64,000 nt of DNA from [Clostridium] asparagiforme DSM 15981 (GTDB lineage: Bacteria; Bacillota; Clostridia; Lachnospirales; Lachnospiraceae). Numbering within the stretch: position 1 is the stretch's first letter; each line of letters begins with the position of its first letter. The notes below the pieces were generated by a model. It ran no database searches. It saw only the letters and a program-made list of their open reading frames with translations, and was not told the DNA's origin. Positions 37,435 through 47,199 of the stretch are shown here, in pieces. The position numbers and the translations under genes are program-made. Location: assembly GCA_025149125.1 (NCBI GenBank), contig CP102272.1:5456001-5520000 (forward strand). Reading direction: 5' to 3'.

Positions 37435-38589
37435 TTATCTCTCCTTTTTTGCAACTTCCAATTCTTGATTCCATATTGCCTCTACTCTTTTTATAGTGAA
37501 AGGATCGGTGAGATTCATTCCCGTTGTCCTTATAGTTGAAGTTATATTATTAACTGTTTGGTAAGTCTTTCCTGAGGCCATTTTAACTATTCTTGCCATA
37601 TAACTTACATACGAGGAGCTACATACAAGGCCTTCACACGCCGCCAGCGTATATACATCTTTTACGATTTCTTTCCCCAATCTATAATGGTGTTTTTCAC
37701 GTTCTACTTCACCATAACAGCTCATTCTCATCCCATCGGATCTCTCAACATCCTTATAATAAATTAGACTTTCTTGGTACTTATCTATAAATGCTTTTAA
37801 TATATTATTATCATCTGTAGCCAAAAATATCTTATTCGCATTTATCAAAGCCATACTTTTCGCTGTCTCTTCTATATATCTATCTATCCCAATAGGTATA
37901 GGGTGATTCTTATAATGAACCTGTGCATCTGCACCTCTTGCATGGACTGCCAAAACCTTGTCCGTGCCTATCATCTGGGATATATCCCTGTCTATCTCCT
38001 CCTTTATCTTTGCTTCCAAGCGTATATATTTTTTTTGCATCTGAGCCAACTTATAAAAATCCTCATCTGTTATCATATAATCGTCATCACGGCCGGGAGC
38101 AAATACATCATAATATCCGTAATCTATACTATTTTTATCTAAAATCACGTATTTGCTTTGTTTTACATCTTCAACATCCAATCCATAAGGTTGTACAAAA
38201 TAATGTTCAAATATATTGACGTTTTGCATAGTATTCTCTACAAAAAATTGGCTATTTATCCAACTAATACAATGCAAAAAACCCATCTGTTCAGAAAAGC
38301 ACAGCCTATTAAGCCAATATATCCATTCTGCACAAAACCCTCCTGATCCCGAATCTCTTTCTGTCAACACAATTACTCTATTAGGATTTTTTTGTCCAAA
38401 TGTCACTACAGATATATTTCTAGTTATAATAGTCTTCCCATTCACACATATAGTCGGTATATACCTTGCCACATATTCCTGAAACTCCCTATGTGGTAAT
38501 CTATATATAAATTTGAGACAACATTTAAGGAATGGTCTTTTTTCAACCAATCTTCTTGTAGAAACAAAAAAATGTTTTAAAATTTTCAT
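37435..38589 (-). CDS. Fucosyltransferase-fold glycosyltransferase, paralogue 2 (384 aa)
   Basis: Paralogue of 30402-31646 with VHARGAD at 215-221, FLATDD about 40 residues later, and IVKDVYTLAACEGLVCS near 318. As in the fucosyltransferase superfamily these blocks would bind a GDP-sugar. Two such enzymes in one operon suggest two residues of fucose, colitose or a derivative in the repeat unit. The ATG at 38589 shares a base with the stop of the ABC ATPase (TAATG). N-terminal 35 residues are basic and hydrophobic and could lie on the membrane. Linkage specificity unknown. Confidence 0.77.
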   Translation of the reverse strand: MKILKHFFVSTRRLVEKRPFLKCCLKFIYRLPHREFQEYVARYIPTICVNGKTIITRNISVVTFGQKNPNRVIVLTERDSGSGGFCAEWIYWLNRLCFSEQMGFLHCISWINSQFFVENTMQNVNIFEHYFVQPYGLDVEDVKQSKYVILDKNSIDYGYYDVFAPGRDDDYMITDEDFYKLAQMQKKYIRLEAKIKEEIDRDISQMIGTDKVLAVHARGADAQVHYKNHPIPIGIDRYIEETAKSMALINANKIFLATDDNNILKAFIDKYQESLIYYKDVERSDGMRMSCYGEVEREKHHYRLGKEIVKDVYTLAACEGLVCSSSYVSYMARIVKMASGKTYQTVNNITSTIRTTGMNLTDPFTIKRVEAIWNQELEVAKKER

Positions 38590-39335
38590 TAGCACTCCAG
38601 AAATTCAATATAATGATCCATAACCTCTTCTGCATTTCCAATCATAACTGACTCTCCTTTGTTTAGCCACAAAGCTCTCTCACATACAGATTTAACTGAT
38701 TCTGCTGAATGTGAAACATATAATAATGTTGTTCCAGAATCCCGCATATCCTGCATCCTCTTTTCACATTTCTGCTGAAATGCATAGTCCCCAACCGCAA
38801 GGACCTCATCACATATCAATATATCTGGTCTAGTTACAGTTGCCACAGCAAATCCCAATCTCGCTGACATACCAGAACTATAATTTTTTATTGGCATATC
38901 CAAAAAATTCTGCAACTCAGCAAAATCGACTATTTCCTCAAAATGTTCTTGCATAAAATATTTATCATGCCCGAGCACTGCACCATTCAAAAAAATATTC
39001 TCTCTGGCTGTAAGATCAGGGTCAAAACCAGCCCCCAATTCAATCAACGGCGCCATTGAACCATTGATAGTTACCGTTCCCTTATAGGGTTTAAGGATAC
39101 CACAAATCAGTTTCAAAAGAGTAGACTTTCCTGATCCGTTAGTACCAACAATCCCCCATGCCTCACCTTTTTTCACTTTTAAAGAAATGTCCTTTAAAGC
39201 TAAAAATTCTTTAAACATAAGTTCTCTTTTTGCAAGCTTTACAAAATACTCCTTTAAGTTGTCGATTCGTTCGGAAGCCATATTAAATCGTACTGTTGTA
39301 TGATCAACAATTATTGCATAATCTTCATTCTTCAT
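38589..39335 (-). CDS. ABC transporter ATPase for polysaccharide export (Wzt/TagH/KpsT type, 248 aa)
   Basis: Walker A GTNGSGKS at 64-71, signature YSSGM at 152-156 and Walker B ILICDE at 172-177. The pattern SSGMSARLGFA is specific for the O-antigen/teichoic-acid export group. At 248 residues it lacks the C-terminal carbohydrate-binding domain of long Wzt proteins, so export would not depend on recognising a chain-end modification by that domain. Pairs with the permease 14 bp upstream. The ATG at 39335 follows GAAAGAG; a GTG two codons earlier is possible. Confidence 0.93.
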   Translation of the reverse strand: MKNEDYAIIVDHTTVRFNMASERIDNLKEYFVKLAKRELMFKEFLALKDISLKVKKGEAWGIVGTNGSGKSTLLKLICGILKPYKGTVTINGSMAPLIELGAGFDPDLTARENIFLNGAVLGHDKYFMQEHFEEIVDFAELQNFLDMPIKNYSSGMSARLGFAVATVTRPDILICDEVLAVGDYAFQQKCEKRMQDMRDSGTTLLYVSHSAESVKSVCERALWLNKGESVMIGNAEEVMDHYIEFLEC

Positions 39336-39349
39336 TGACACACTCTTTC

Positions 39350-40138
39350 TTATATATATAATATAAATTTATCTTGATTTTTAAAGAATACAATAGTTCC
39401 CACAATCAGCACTGCAAATGCAACAGCAAAACCGTACAATATTAGTCTCGGATCCGGAAATGCTCCCTCCAATACTATAATTCTAAATTGTGTAATATAT
39501 GAGTAAAGCGGATTAAAATGCTTAATGATTTTTTGAAGTGATAATGGTAACTGCTGTATTGGATAAAAAATAGGTGTGAGATACATCCATGCTGTAAGCA
39601 CTGCTGAATAAATATATTGAATATCTCTAAAAAAGACTGTCCCTTGAGCCAATATCATTCCTAATCCTGTACAAAAAATATACATCTGAAAAAGTATCAC
39701 CGGAATAAATAACATGTTGGTATTCGGTTTTATCTTACATATAACAAATACTATAATCATCGCTCCCAAAGAAAACACAGTGTTAACAAACGAACTAGTT
39801 ACCTTCGATAACGTAAAAATATATTTAGGAACATATGTTTTCTTCATCAATGCTGCATTCCCCGTAATTGACCACATTGCTTGATTAGTTGATTCTGAAA
39901 CAAAACCAAAAAGTGTCTGCCCTATAATCAAATATACTGGATAATTAATTATATCGAAACGAAACATATTAGAAAAAACTATTACCATAATAACCATTAT
40001 CATCAACGGATTTAAAATACTCCATAAATATCCCAAAAAAGATCTCCGATATTTAAGTTTAATATCCTTTAAAACCAGTTGTTCTAGCAATGGTTTATAT
40101 TGTTTAAATGTATTAATTCTGTCTATCATTCGACCCAT
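39350..40138 (-). CDS. ABC transporter permease for polysaccharide export (Wzm/TagG type, 262 aa)
   Basis: ABC-2 type membrane protein with about six hydrophobic segments and the family entry motif LVLKDIKLKYRRSFLGYLWSIL near residues 20-42, plus the YIYSAVLTAWMYLTPIFYP segment. With the ATPase downstream it would flip a lipid-linked glycan across the cytoplasmic membrane. Its presence means the polymer (or its repeat unit) is exported by an ABC system; no Wzx flippase is found in the window. The initiating transferase and glycosyltransferases lie directly upstream. Confidence 0.92.
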   Translation of the reverse strand: MGRMIDRINTFKQYKPLLEQLVLKDIKLKYRRSFLGYLWSILNPLMIMVIMVIVFSNMFRFDIINYPVYLIIGQTLFGFVSESTNQAMWSITGNAALMKKTYVPKYIFTLSKVTSSFVNTVFSLGAMIIVFVICKIKPNTNMLFIPVILFQMYIFCTGLGMILAQGTVFFRDIQYIYSAVLTAWMYLTPIFYPIQQLPLSLQKIIKHFNPLYSYITQFRIIVLEGAFPDPRLILYGFAVAFAVLIVGTIVFFKNQDKFILYI

Positions 40139-40181
40139 ATTTTTGTGCCTTTCTTTTTCAATAAAGTTACATTTAATTAGA

Positions 40182-41207
40182 TTATTTATATTTCCGTCTG
40201 ACTAATATACTAGCTGCCGTATAAAGTAAGTAGTGGGAATATCTAAGGAGCCTTAATGATGAGTTTACATTATTATAATATATCGCAGGATAACTGAGTT
40301 TCAAGTAATTATCAAACTCTATCAAAGATGCTTTTTTCGAACTTGTTGGCGGAAAACTCAACATAATCTTTATTTTCCCAGCAGCAACTCGTGCAATGAC
40401 TCGTGCAATATATTGTCTTTTCTTTTGAGAACATGAAGATTGACACTCTAAGTTTGCATAAAATGCTAATAACGATTCCATTACCCTATCATAGTTTTTT
40501 TCATTTGATTGCATTTTCTCCATACTAACGCTTTGCCCTTGCCTTCCCAAACGGTACATATAGACAAATCCATCCACAAACTCTATTGTATTTACATACG
40601 GAATCGGATATGTAATATACTCTGTATCTACATAATAGCAATGCTCATCAATCTCAATTTTATGTTCCTTTAAAATTGCAGTTTTAATTGTCATATGATG
40701 CATTTTAATATATAGCTGATCTGCGATTTCATCGAATACATATTTTTTTTGATAGTCGACTCCTAAAAACGGGACTTTCATCTCCGGTTTTCGAGCGAAT
40801 TCCGCCTTATCCGCCTGCCCTTCATCATACACCCAGTAGAACCCCGAAGCCACGATATCTGAATCGCTTTTTCTCAGAGTCTCAACCAGCCTCACAAAAG
40901 GTTCTTCTTCGACCCAGTCATCTGCATCTACTATCTTAAAATACTTTCCCGTTGCATTCAATATACCTGTATTAATTCCAGAGCCATGCCCACCATTCTC
41001 TTTTGTAATTAGTTTATAGGTGTATGGATAGCGTTTCACATATTCTTCTGCTATATCTGATGAACGATCCGTAGAACCATCATTAATAACCAAAACCTCT
41101 AAATATGGTAACAGTCTTGGAATACAGAATGATGCTAGATTATCTCTTAAATACTTCTCAGCATTGTATGTTGGTACTACAATAGTTAATATTTTTTCCA
41201 TAGCCAT
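40182..41207 (-). CDS. Family 2 glycosyltransferase (341 aa)
   Basis: GT-A domain: LTIVVPTYNAEKYL, VINDGSTDRSSD at 40-51, GHGSGINTGI and DADD at 94-97. The region after 230 is helical and basic at the end (about 315-341), suggesting membrane contact. It follows the initiating sugar transferase by 6 bp and precedes the permease by 43 bp. It may add an early sugar. The start MAMEK gives a choice of two ATGs three codons apart; neither has a perfect ribosome site. Confidence 0.87.
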   Translation of the reverse strand: MAMEKILTIVVPTYNAEKYLRDNLASFCIPRLLPYLEVLVINDGSTDRSSDIAEEYVKRYPYTYKLITKENGGHGSGINTGILNATGKYFKIVDADDWVEEEPFVRLVETLRKSDSDIVASGFYWVYDEGQADKAEFARKPEMKVPFLGVDYQKKYVFDEIADQLYIKMHHMTIKTAILKEHKIEIDEHCYYVDTEYITYPIPYVNTIEFVDGFVYMYRLGRQGQSVSMEKMQSNEKNYDRVMESLLAFYANLECQSSCSQKKRQYIARVIARVAAGKIKIMLSFPPTSSKKASLIEFDNYLKLSYPAIYYNNVNSSLRLLRYSHYLLYTAASILVRRKYK

Positions 41208-41213
41208 TCCATT

Positions 41214-42599
41214 CTATTCTTTTAGTGCTGGATCTTCCCATTCTCCCTCTTCGAAACCATCTGTAGACTCTTTCATTAACAACACTTTGGGAGTCATAAA
41301 AATAAGTTTAATATCCATCCAAATAGAGTAATTGCGAATATAGGTCAAATCCAGTTTCAATTTATCATAGCTAGTTGTACAGTAGCGCCCATAAATTTGA
41401 GCATAGCCTGTTAACCCAGCCTTTACTTTTAAGCGAAAATCAAATTCCGGTATATTTTTTGTAATAACATTAGCTAATTCCGGTCTTTCCGGCCTTGGCC
41501 CCACAATACTCATCTCACCTTTTAAGATATTTAGCAACTGCGGTAATTCATCCATGCGCGTTGCCCGAAGCAACCTTCCAACCGGCAAAATTCTTGGGTC
41601 CCTTTCTCCTGCCTTTATCGGTCCACTCTTTTTTTCCGCATCTACCACCATTGTTCGGAATTTGTAAATTCGAAATATCTTCCCGCCTTTAGTTAATCTA
41701 TTTTGCGTATAAAACACCGGACCTTGGTCTGTACATTTAATCGCAAGTGCAATAACTGCGAAAAATGGGCCTGATATCACCAGCATAAATGTTGCTATTA
41801 CAATGTCTACAATGCGTTTAATCACTCGCTGGTCCCATGCTAAGCCACCATAATTCCTTGACAGATATAGCGGCGAATCAAATATATTTAGTTCTATAGA
41901 GCTGCGAAGAAGAATATCACTAATTTTAGGCACTGTATAACTACGAATATTATTTGCATAACACAGCTTCAACAGCTGATTTCTGGCTCTCGCTGGTATA
42001 TCGCCAATAATAATCCCATCATATTCTTCCGCCCGTTTGATAATTCGCTCTATTCCCTCATCAATCGGTAGTACCATAGCTATTTCATATTTATCTTCTC
42101 TCGTGTCAATTCGATTCATCAAGTGAAACATAGACTTCTTTCCATAAACTAACAATAACTTTTTTGGGGGGAATAATATTGCATAAAACTTTTTAAATCC
42201 AAACGCCCACAACATCACCCCCAAAAACTCTAATACTGTCATTAGTATAAGGGCCATAGGATTATGTATCTTCTTATCAAATAGGACAACCTGAACATAG
42301 GAAAATACATTAACACCCAAAATAGATATCATATGGGAATAGACCAGATTCCAATATTTAAAAACACCTATCTTCAAACCACCATACATCCGATGCAAAA
42401 TTAACAACAGCACCAGATATTCACCTACAATTAACCAGTTTCCTCTTCTCCAAAAGGAAACGGTCATATTTATGTTATAATAGTTCATCCACACATAATA
42501 GTAGATGATTAGCTCTGCAAGAACAATAATAGCGGAACTTAAAAACTTTACAATTCGCTTATATGGTTCGAATCTAGCGTTGTTCTTTTTTTCACCCAT
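41214..42599 (-). CDS. Polyprenyl-phosphate sugar phosphotransferase (initiating enzyme, 461 aa)
   Basis: WbaP/CpsE-type polyisoprenyl-phosphate hexose-1-phosphate transferase. About four hydrophobic helices in residues 15-130, a Rossmann-like domain from about 145 (KLLLVYGKKSM), one membrane helix near 265, then the catalytic bacterial sugar transferase domain: YKFRTMVVDAE, LPQLLNILKGEMSIVGPRP and GLTGYAQIYGR. It transfers a sugar phosphate from UDP-sugar to undecaprenyl phosphate, starting repeat-unit synthesis on the inner membrane face. Together with the ABC exporter it defines a complete assembly line. Which sugar it moves cannot be read off. Confidence 0.93.
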   Translation of the reverse strand: MGEKKNNARFEPYKRIVKFLSSAIIVLAELIIYYYVWMNYYNINMTVSFWRRGNWLIVGEYLVLLLILHRMYGGLKIGVFKYWNLVYSHMISILGVNVFSYVQVVLFDKKIHNPMALILMTVLEFLGVMLWAFGFKKFYAILFPPKKLLLVYGKKSMFHLMNRIDTREDKYEIAMVLPIDEGIERIIKRAEEYDGIIIGDIPARARNQLLKLCYANNIRSYTVPKISDILLRSSIELNIFDSPLYLSRNYGGLAWDQRVIKRIVDIVIATFMLVISGPFFAVIALAIKCTDQGPVFYTQNRLTKGGKIFRIYKFRTMVVDAEKKSGPIKAGERDPRILPVGRLLRATRMDELPQLLNILKGEMSIVGPRPERPELANVITKNIPEFDFRLKVKAGLTGYAQIYGRYCTTSYDKLKLDLTYIRNYSIWMDIKLIFMTPKVLLMKESTDGFEEGEWEDPALKE

Positions 42600-42602
42600 A
42601 TT

Positions 42603-43433
42603 CTAATGTTTCCTTAACCCGGTCTCGTACAAATACTGTCTAGCTTTAGCCGGTATTAGACTTATTATTACCCGAATTCCCACTGCCGTCAAAAACTGGG
42701 ACATGGTAATGAGTTTATTTGTGTACATCTTTTTGTAAAACATTATAATTGCCTTTGCATACTTTAATCCTCCACGTCGCTCATACATATGATTAATTCT
42801 CATATATAAAAGAACATTAGGAACATTAGCAAATACTGCACCTCTTTTGAACATCCTCATCCACAAATCATAGTCCTCAAAAAACTGGCACGCTTGATAT
42901 CCCCCTGCTTCTAAAACACTTGATTTTCGGAACATAACACATGGGTGATTGATCGGATTACGGCAGTATATATATTCTTTTAACTCACCGTTAGATTCTG
43001 GAAGGAACTTATAAGATGTAACCTTTCCCAAAACCTCTTCTTCTGTACAAGCTTCTCCCTCAAATTCTGCTATCGTACCACTTAACACATCTATTTCTGG
43101 ATGCTTCTCAAAATAATCCATTTGAAGAGAGCAACGATTATCAGCCGAAATATCATCACTATCCATTCGAGCAATCCATTCATTTCTACAAAACTTAATA
43201 CCCTCTGCTAGTGCAGTTCCAAGTCCTTTGTTACATTCTAAGCGCAACACTTTCAAGCAATCCAAGTATTCACCTATTACTAGATTCTGCTCATCAGTTA
43301 ATGGCCCGTCACAAACTAGAACTATCTCATCTGGCGCTTCTGTTTGGTTCAACATACTCTCAATTGCTGCCTGTAGATACGCCGGACACTCCTTATAATA
43401 AACCGACATCAATACCGAATATCTTCTATTCAT
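42603..43433 (-). CDS. Family 2 glycosyltransferase, first gene of the glycan operon (276 aa)
   Basis: GT-A domain with YSVLMSVYYKE at the start and DSDD at 91-94, similar to the amylovoran/AmsE type. The C-terminal part has the FEDYDLWMRMFKRG motif near 193-206 with the likely catalytic acidic residues. The ATG at 43433 is preceded by GGAGAG; an open frame reaches 43505 but would cross the promoter. Nothing coding in this direction lies upstream for 1.8 kb, so this is the first gene of the 24-43 kb operon. Confidence 0.87.
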   Translation of the reverse strand: MNRRYSVLMSVYYKECPAYLQAAIESMLNQTEAPDEIVLVCDGPLTDEQNLVIGEYLDCLKVLRLECNKGLGTALAEGIKFCRNEWIARMDSDDISADNRCSLQMDYFEKHPEIDVLSGTIAEFEGEACTEEEVLGKVTSYKFLPESNGELKEYIYCRNPINHPCVMFRKSSVLEAGGYQACQFFEDYDLWMRMFKRGAVFANVPNVLLYMRINHMYERRGGLKYAKAIIMFYKKMYTNKLITMSQFLTAVGIRVIISLIPAKARQYLYETGLRKH

Positions 43434-43490
43434 TATACTCTCCGACCCTATACACCATACTTCCTCAAAAGGTACGATAAACCTTTGTAT

Positions 43491-43519
43491 AGTATAGCAT
43501 TTCAAACTGGAATATGCAA
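43491..43519 (-). promoter_or_regulatory. Likely sigma-A promoter of the glycan operon
   Basis: On the minus strand TTGCAT (43519-43514) is spaced 17 bases from TATACT (43496-43491), close to the TTGACA-N17-TATAAT consensus. It lies 58 bases before the first ATG of the operon and A+T-rich DNA precedes it. Confidence 0.55.
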
Positions 43520-45288
43520 CTTATGTTACGGCGAAAACAACTGGAAATCCTTTAAGGTTTTATTAAAAATTGACATTATTAATTTAAATTTCATGCTATA
43601 GCTAAAAGAGGAAAACTTTTTCGCTTTATATTTCTTTCATTAGTATGTACTGGTCAGGGCTCATATACGAACACACAGCCACCCAAAATGCATAACTCTC
43701 GAAAATACTAGAAGGTAAAAATATTCGCCTCCGAATCAGGAATAGATTTGATACAAATATAGATAATGTGATTACTATAAACTTCATTACGTCAAGCTGG
43801 AATATGATCTTGCTTAGTCCATTACCATCATCCGCAACGCCGATTTTGCCCCCCCCCCCCACCCACAACCAAAAAAACCACAAAAAAACACATCACAATC
43901 TTCCTTGTTGCCGTCGTTTGCCCTCTGCTACCTCGTCACAATCAGATGGCCAGCCGTATCTAGCGGAGCTTACGGTGCAAACGTTTTCCGTTTATATTGA
44001 GTCCATCAGCATTCCTGGTAACGCTCCACAGTCTCCTCCAGACTGATATTTTTGTTACATGGTTTGAGGGGTTCTTTTTCACTTCCGACGCGTTCATCTT
44101 TCCCCAAATAATCGTGTACAATCACAACCAGCCAAGCTCACAATTCTTCATTCCACACAGTTGGTTTTGTATTATAGCTAGCTTCTTGCTACTCGTAAAG
44201 CTTCATAATGATATATTTTTTTGCAATCTCTTTGCTGTTTGACTCACCGCCTCCCGATAGGGATACTCCGTTATACCCCAAATCCCTGTAGGCACTGAAA
44301 CCTCTAGCATTGTAATGTCCTGTATACCTAGACTGTTTTCCCTTTACAAAATACCGTATAACCTTTCTCGCCCTTCCATCTGTACCTCTGCAGCCGGATA
44401 CCCATAGGCTTTACAGAAATCCGACTACAATAGATTATAGATTTTCGCATTCTTTGGTTCACAAGTGAACGGTCCTACAGACATCTAATGTTTTTTCAAA
44501 GTGAAGGATATACCACCAATCATAGCGTCTTCAGTTCCAGCATCTTTCTCAGTTCGTCGTCTCCAAATATAGCGGGCAGTTCTAGTTTATCACTATCATG
44601 CCTGTCAAAAATCATACATAAGATAGGCAACCTGATAATAAACGTCCTAATTATAGGAATCCCGCAGGAGCAGCACCACCACATGAACCCAGAGACCATA
44701 CTTGTGATGGTCAACAACCAATCATTGGCAGATACACTGACGCGAAGAAACAGCGGCAGGAATCTACTTTAGCGATTCTACCGCTGTTTTCAGTTTGAAC
44801 GATACAAATAGTGCTGTTGGTGGAGAATAAAATGTACTGGCTAGCGCCGAAGAATACCTTCCAGAACCAGGTCATACACAATATGGACAAAGATAACGCC
44901 ATCCGTTAGTTGAACATATGCTATGATGACCCTATGCAGTTCATAAGTCAGAAGGCGAGGGTACATTTTCTGGTCGGAGCGTCTACTTCCCCTATAGCGG
45001 GCAACATTACCCCCACCCCCAACTAACCTACACAACCACCTCCAAAAAACACCACCCAACCTATAAAGCCAACGGATCGGGGGGCAAACAGACAAATCAA
45101 TTCCCGAAAAACGTCCGGGGGATCAGCAAGTTATGCCCCAGCTATAAATGGACAGGACGTATGTTCTACGATATTTTATGAACAACCCGAATACCAACCA
45201 TTAATCATTACATGGACACCATAAAATAACTTCACGCCTTTTACATCATGTGTTGATACCACAGTTAGAAGTTCCGTATTTCCCTGTC
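43520..45288. other. 1.8-kb decayed region without an intact gene; C12 and A/C tracts
   Basis: Many stops in all frames. Fragments with protein-like character appear on the plus strand near 44640-44760 (NPETILVMVNNQSLADTL) and 44830-45000 (NKMYWLAPKNTFQNQVIHN, then FISQKARVHFLVGA), in shifting frames, which suggests a dead gene, perhaps mobile, that I cannot name. A run of twelve C at 43849-43860 leads into A/C-only sequence to about 43900, and a second A/C-only tract covers about 45005-45062. Confidence 0.5.
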
Positions 45289-46932
45289 TTATTCCATCCT
45301 TCTGCAACCAGCCAATCCAATCATCAAAATGGTCCACATCACAGGCGTCGCAATTGGTAAATTAATATTCACCAATGCCTGCGCTCCATAACATAATACT
45401 GCAAACAGTGTAGCCATCATGTATGGATTATCCGCCGCGTGCCTTATCATTCTGACTCCCGATGAAATCAGTAAGGCAAGGTATGCCAGTAGTCCAAACG
45501 GGCCAATCGTAACAAAATACTGTAAATACTCATTATGCGCGCTATCAAAAATCTCGTGATAACGACTAGTCATTTCATTATAATTGTTTTTAACGGTGAT
45601 GATGCCGAACGTATCCGGCCCTGAGCCAAATATCTTATGGACTGTGGAGAATTCTTTATAGTTTCTCATCGCTAATTTCCAGATATAGCCTCTGTGAGTC
45701 CCCCATTCATCATCGATCACTACATAATTACTTAATGCGCCATAACGCTCACCATTACCTGCTATATTTGCATCGAACAATATCCATAAAACGATTACTA
45801 TCCCTGTCAAAAATACAATTCCCCATATTCTACAGGGCATTTTTCCAACCGGCGTTTCCTGCCGCTTTATAATATATTTTCGTGCATAAAATGCGGCAAC
45901 CGCTATCCATAAGCCAATAACAATATACGCTAAACCTTGAAAATTCACGATAAAATTAAATATCCCCTGTATTTCCAATACCTGATCCGACATTGTCTGA
46001 TTAATAATATCAACTGCCTGCACCACTGAAAAAAAACTGGCTAAAATTATTAGATATCGCTTGATTCCACCCCAACTTCGGAACATATAAAAAGGCAGGG
46101 AGGCAAACAATGCCAGTAAAGCCAAATATGCATTATCACTCTGTCCGGTAATAATTGCCAAAAAACCCATAACAAGGCATATATAATACCAAACACACTT
46201 CCCATTCTTTTTCTCTGCTGCAAACAGTACACTCGATACGCCAAGCACTAAACTGAGGTAAGCTGTATACGTGTTAATATTTCCCATAAAAGACATGAAT
46301 ATATTGTATTGTTTTGGATCAATATTCTCCTTAAAATGTAAAATATCCAGATTGAAATAGTCTGTAATTCCAAATGCGCATACCAGAACAGATGATACTA
46401 AAAAAACATCCAGATACCAAGATCGAAAATGTAAAAATTTACTGACAATAAAAAATGAACCACCATATAACAACAGTAAAAAAAGACCGGTATAACGACC
46501 TTCATTTCCCCAAAATGATTCGTAAATATAATCCGAAAAAACCGTTGATAACACAGCAATAGCCAAAAAACAAATTAATGAAACATCGGGCACAGATAAC
46601 GTAGTTCGTATATTTTTTGTACTGAACTTTTGCAAAAACCCCGTTGTAAATTTCCCTTCATACTGCACCAGATCTATGATTAACATAAAAATGCCAGTTA
46701 ATACAACCCCACCTATCAACGTTAAAGTGCTGATATAATAAAATTGGTATTTCGCACCCAGGATATCAAAATAAAAATTTCTATAGTAAATAGGAAATAC
46801 AAATAATATTGCAACCAAATAAAGTGCTAATAAAAAAGAAATTATTCTCTTACCGTTTCGAATAAAATCAGGAGTCTCTTCCAATATTGGTTGAGATGAT
46901 GTATGATCATAATTATCATGCATAATTTCCAT
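45289..46932 (-). CDS. O-antigen ligase/polymerase family membrane protein (547 aa)
   Basis: About 12 hydrophobic segments and the Wzy_C/WaaL-type signature in a large outside loop: HRGYIWKLAMRN, IFGSGPDTFG and SAHNEYLQYFVTIGPFG near 395-480, where a conserved arginine and histidine are essential in studied ligases. Members polymerise repeat units or attach a finished glycan to lipid or protein on the outer membrane face. RBS GGGAG precedes the ATG at 46932. It is separated from the glycan operon by the decayed 1.8-kb region and diverges from the CW-repeat gene at 47200. In a Gram-positive cell with an ABC exporter its role (Wzy-like polymerase or protein glycan ligase) is open. Confidence 0.87.
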   Translation of the reverse strand: MEIMHDNYDHTSSQPILEETPDFIRNGKRIISFLLALYLVAILFVFPIYYRNFYFDILGAKYQFYYISTLTLIGGVVLTGIFMLIIDLVQYEGKFTTGFLQKFSTKNIRTTLSVPDVSLICFLAIAVLSTVFSDYIYESFWGNEGRYTGLFLLLLYGGSFFIVSKFLHFRSWYLDVFLVSSVLVCAFGITDYFNLDILHFKENIDPKQYNIFMSFMGNINTYTAYLSLVLGVSSVLFAAEKKNGKCVWYYICLVMGFLAIITGQSDNAYLALLALFASLPFYMFRSWGGIKRYLIILASFFSVVQAVDIINQTMSDQVLEIQGIFNFIVNFQGLAYIVIGLWIAVAAFYARKYIIKRQETPVGKMPCRIWGIVFLTGIVIVLWILFDANIAGNGERYGALSNYVVIDDEWGTHRGYIWKLAMRNYKEFSTVHKIFGSGPDTFGIITVKNNYNEMTSRYHEIFDSAHNEYLQYFVTIGPFGLLAYLALLISSGVRMIRHAADNPYMMATLFAVLCYGAQALVNINLPIATPVMWTILMIGLAGCRRME

Positions 46933-47100
46933 CGCAGTGTTTCTCCCTTACATATGTTTTAATATACCGGATAAATCCCTTTATACAGTATATCATTACG
47001 AATCCGGTTCGACAACTTTATATTTTTACAAAAAAGACCGATTTCTTTTAATGCTTTATTAATTTAATACACTCCCCTTTCTTTTATCCCTCCAAACTAA

Positions 47101-47199
47101 AACTGCTAATAATTTCCCTTATTGGAAGTATAATCAACTCGTAATGCAATTAGGAATTTCAAAAAGTATTTCAAAAAGAAAAAGGAGAGTGCATTAATT
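47101..47199 (+). promoter_or_regulatory. Conserved CW-gene leader, copy A
   Basis: TATAAT at 47129-47134, the TCGTAATGCAA element at 47139-47149, two direct repeats of TTTCAAAAAG, and a strong AAGGAGAG before the ATG. Nearly the same 100 bases precede the genes at 58913 (minus) and 60680 (plus), and identity continues about 120 bases into the coding part. Confidence 0.7.

Noticed and set aside
43626..43883. Short frame starting in the C12 tract region
   Set aside because: Depends on the low-complexity run; no domain, and the tract may be an artefact.
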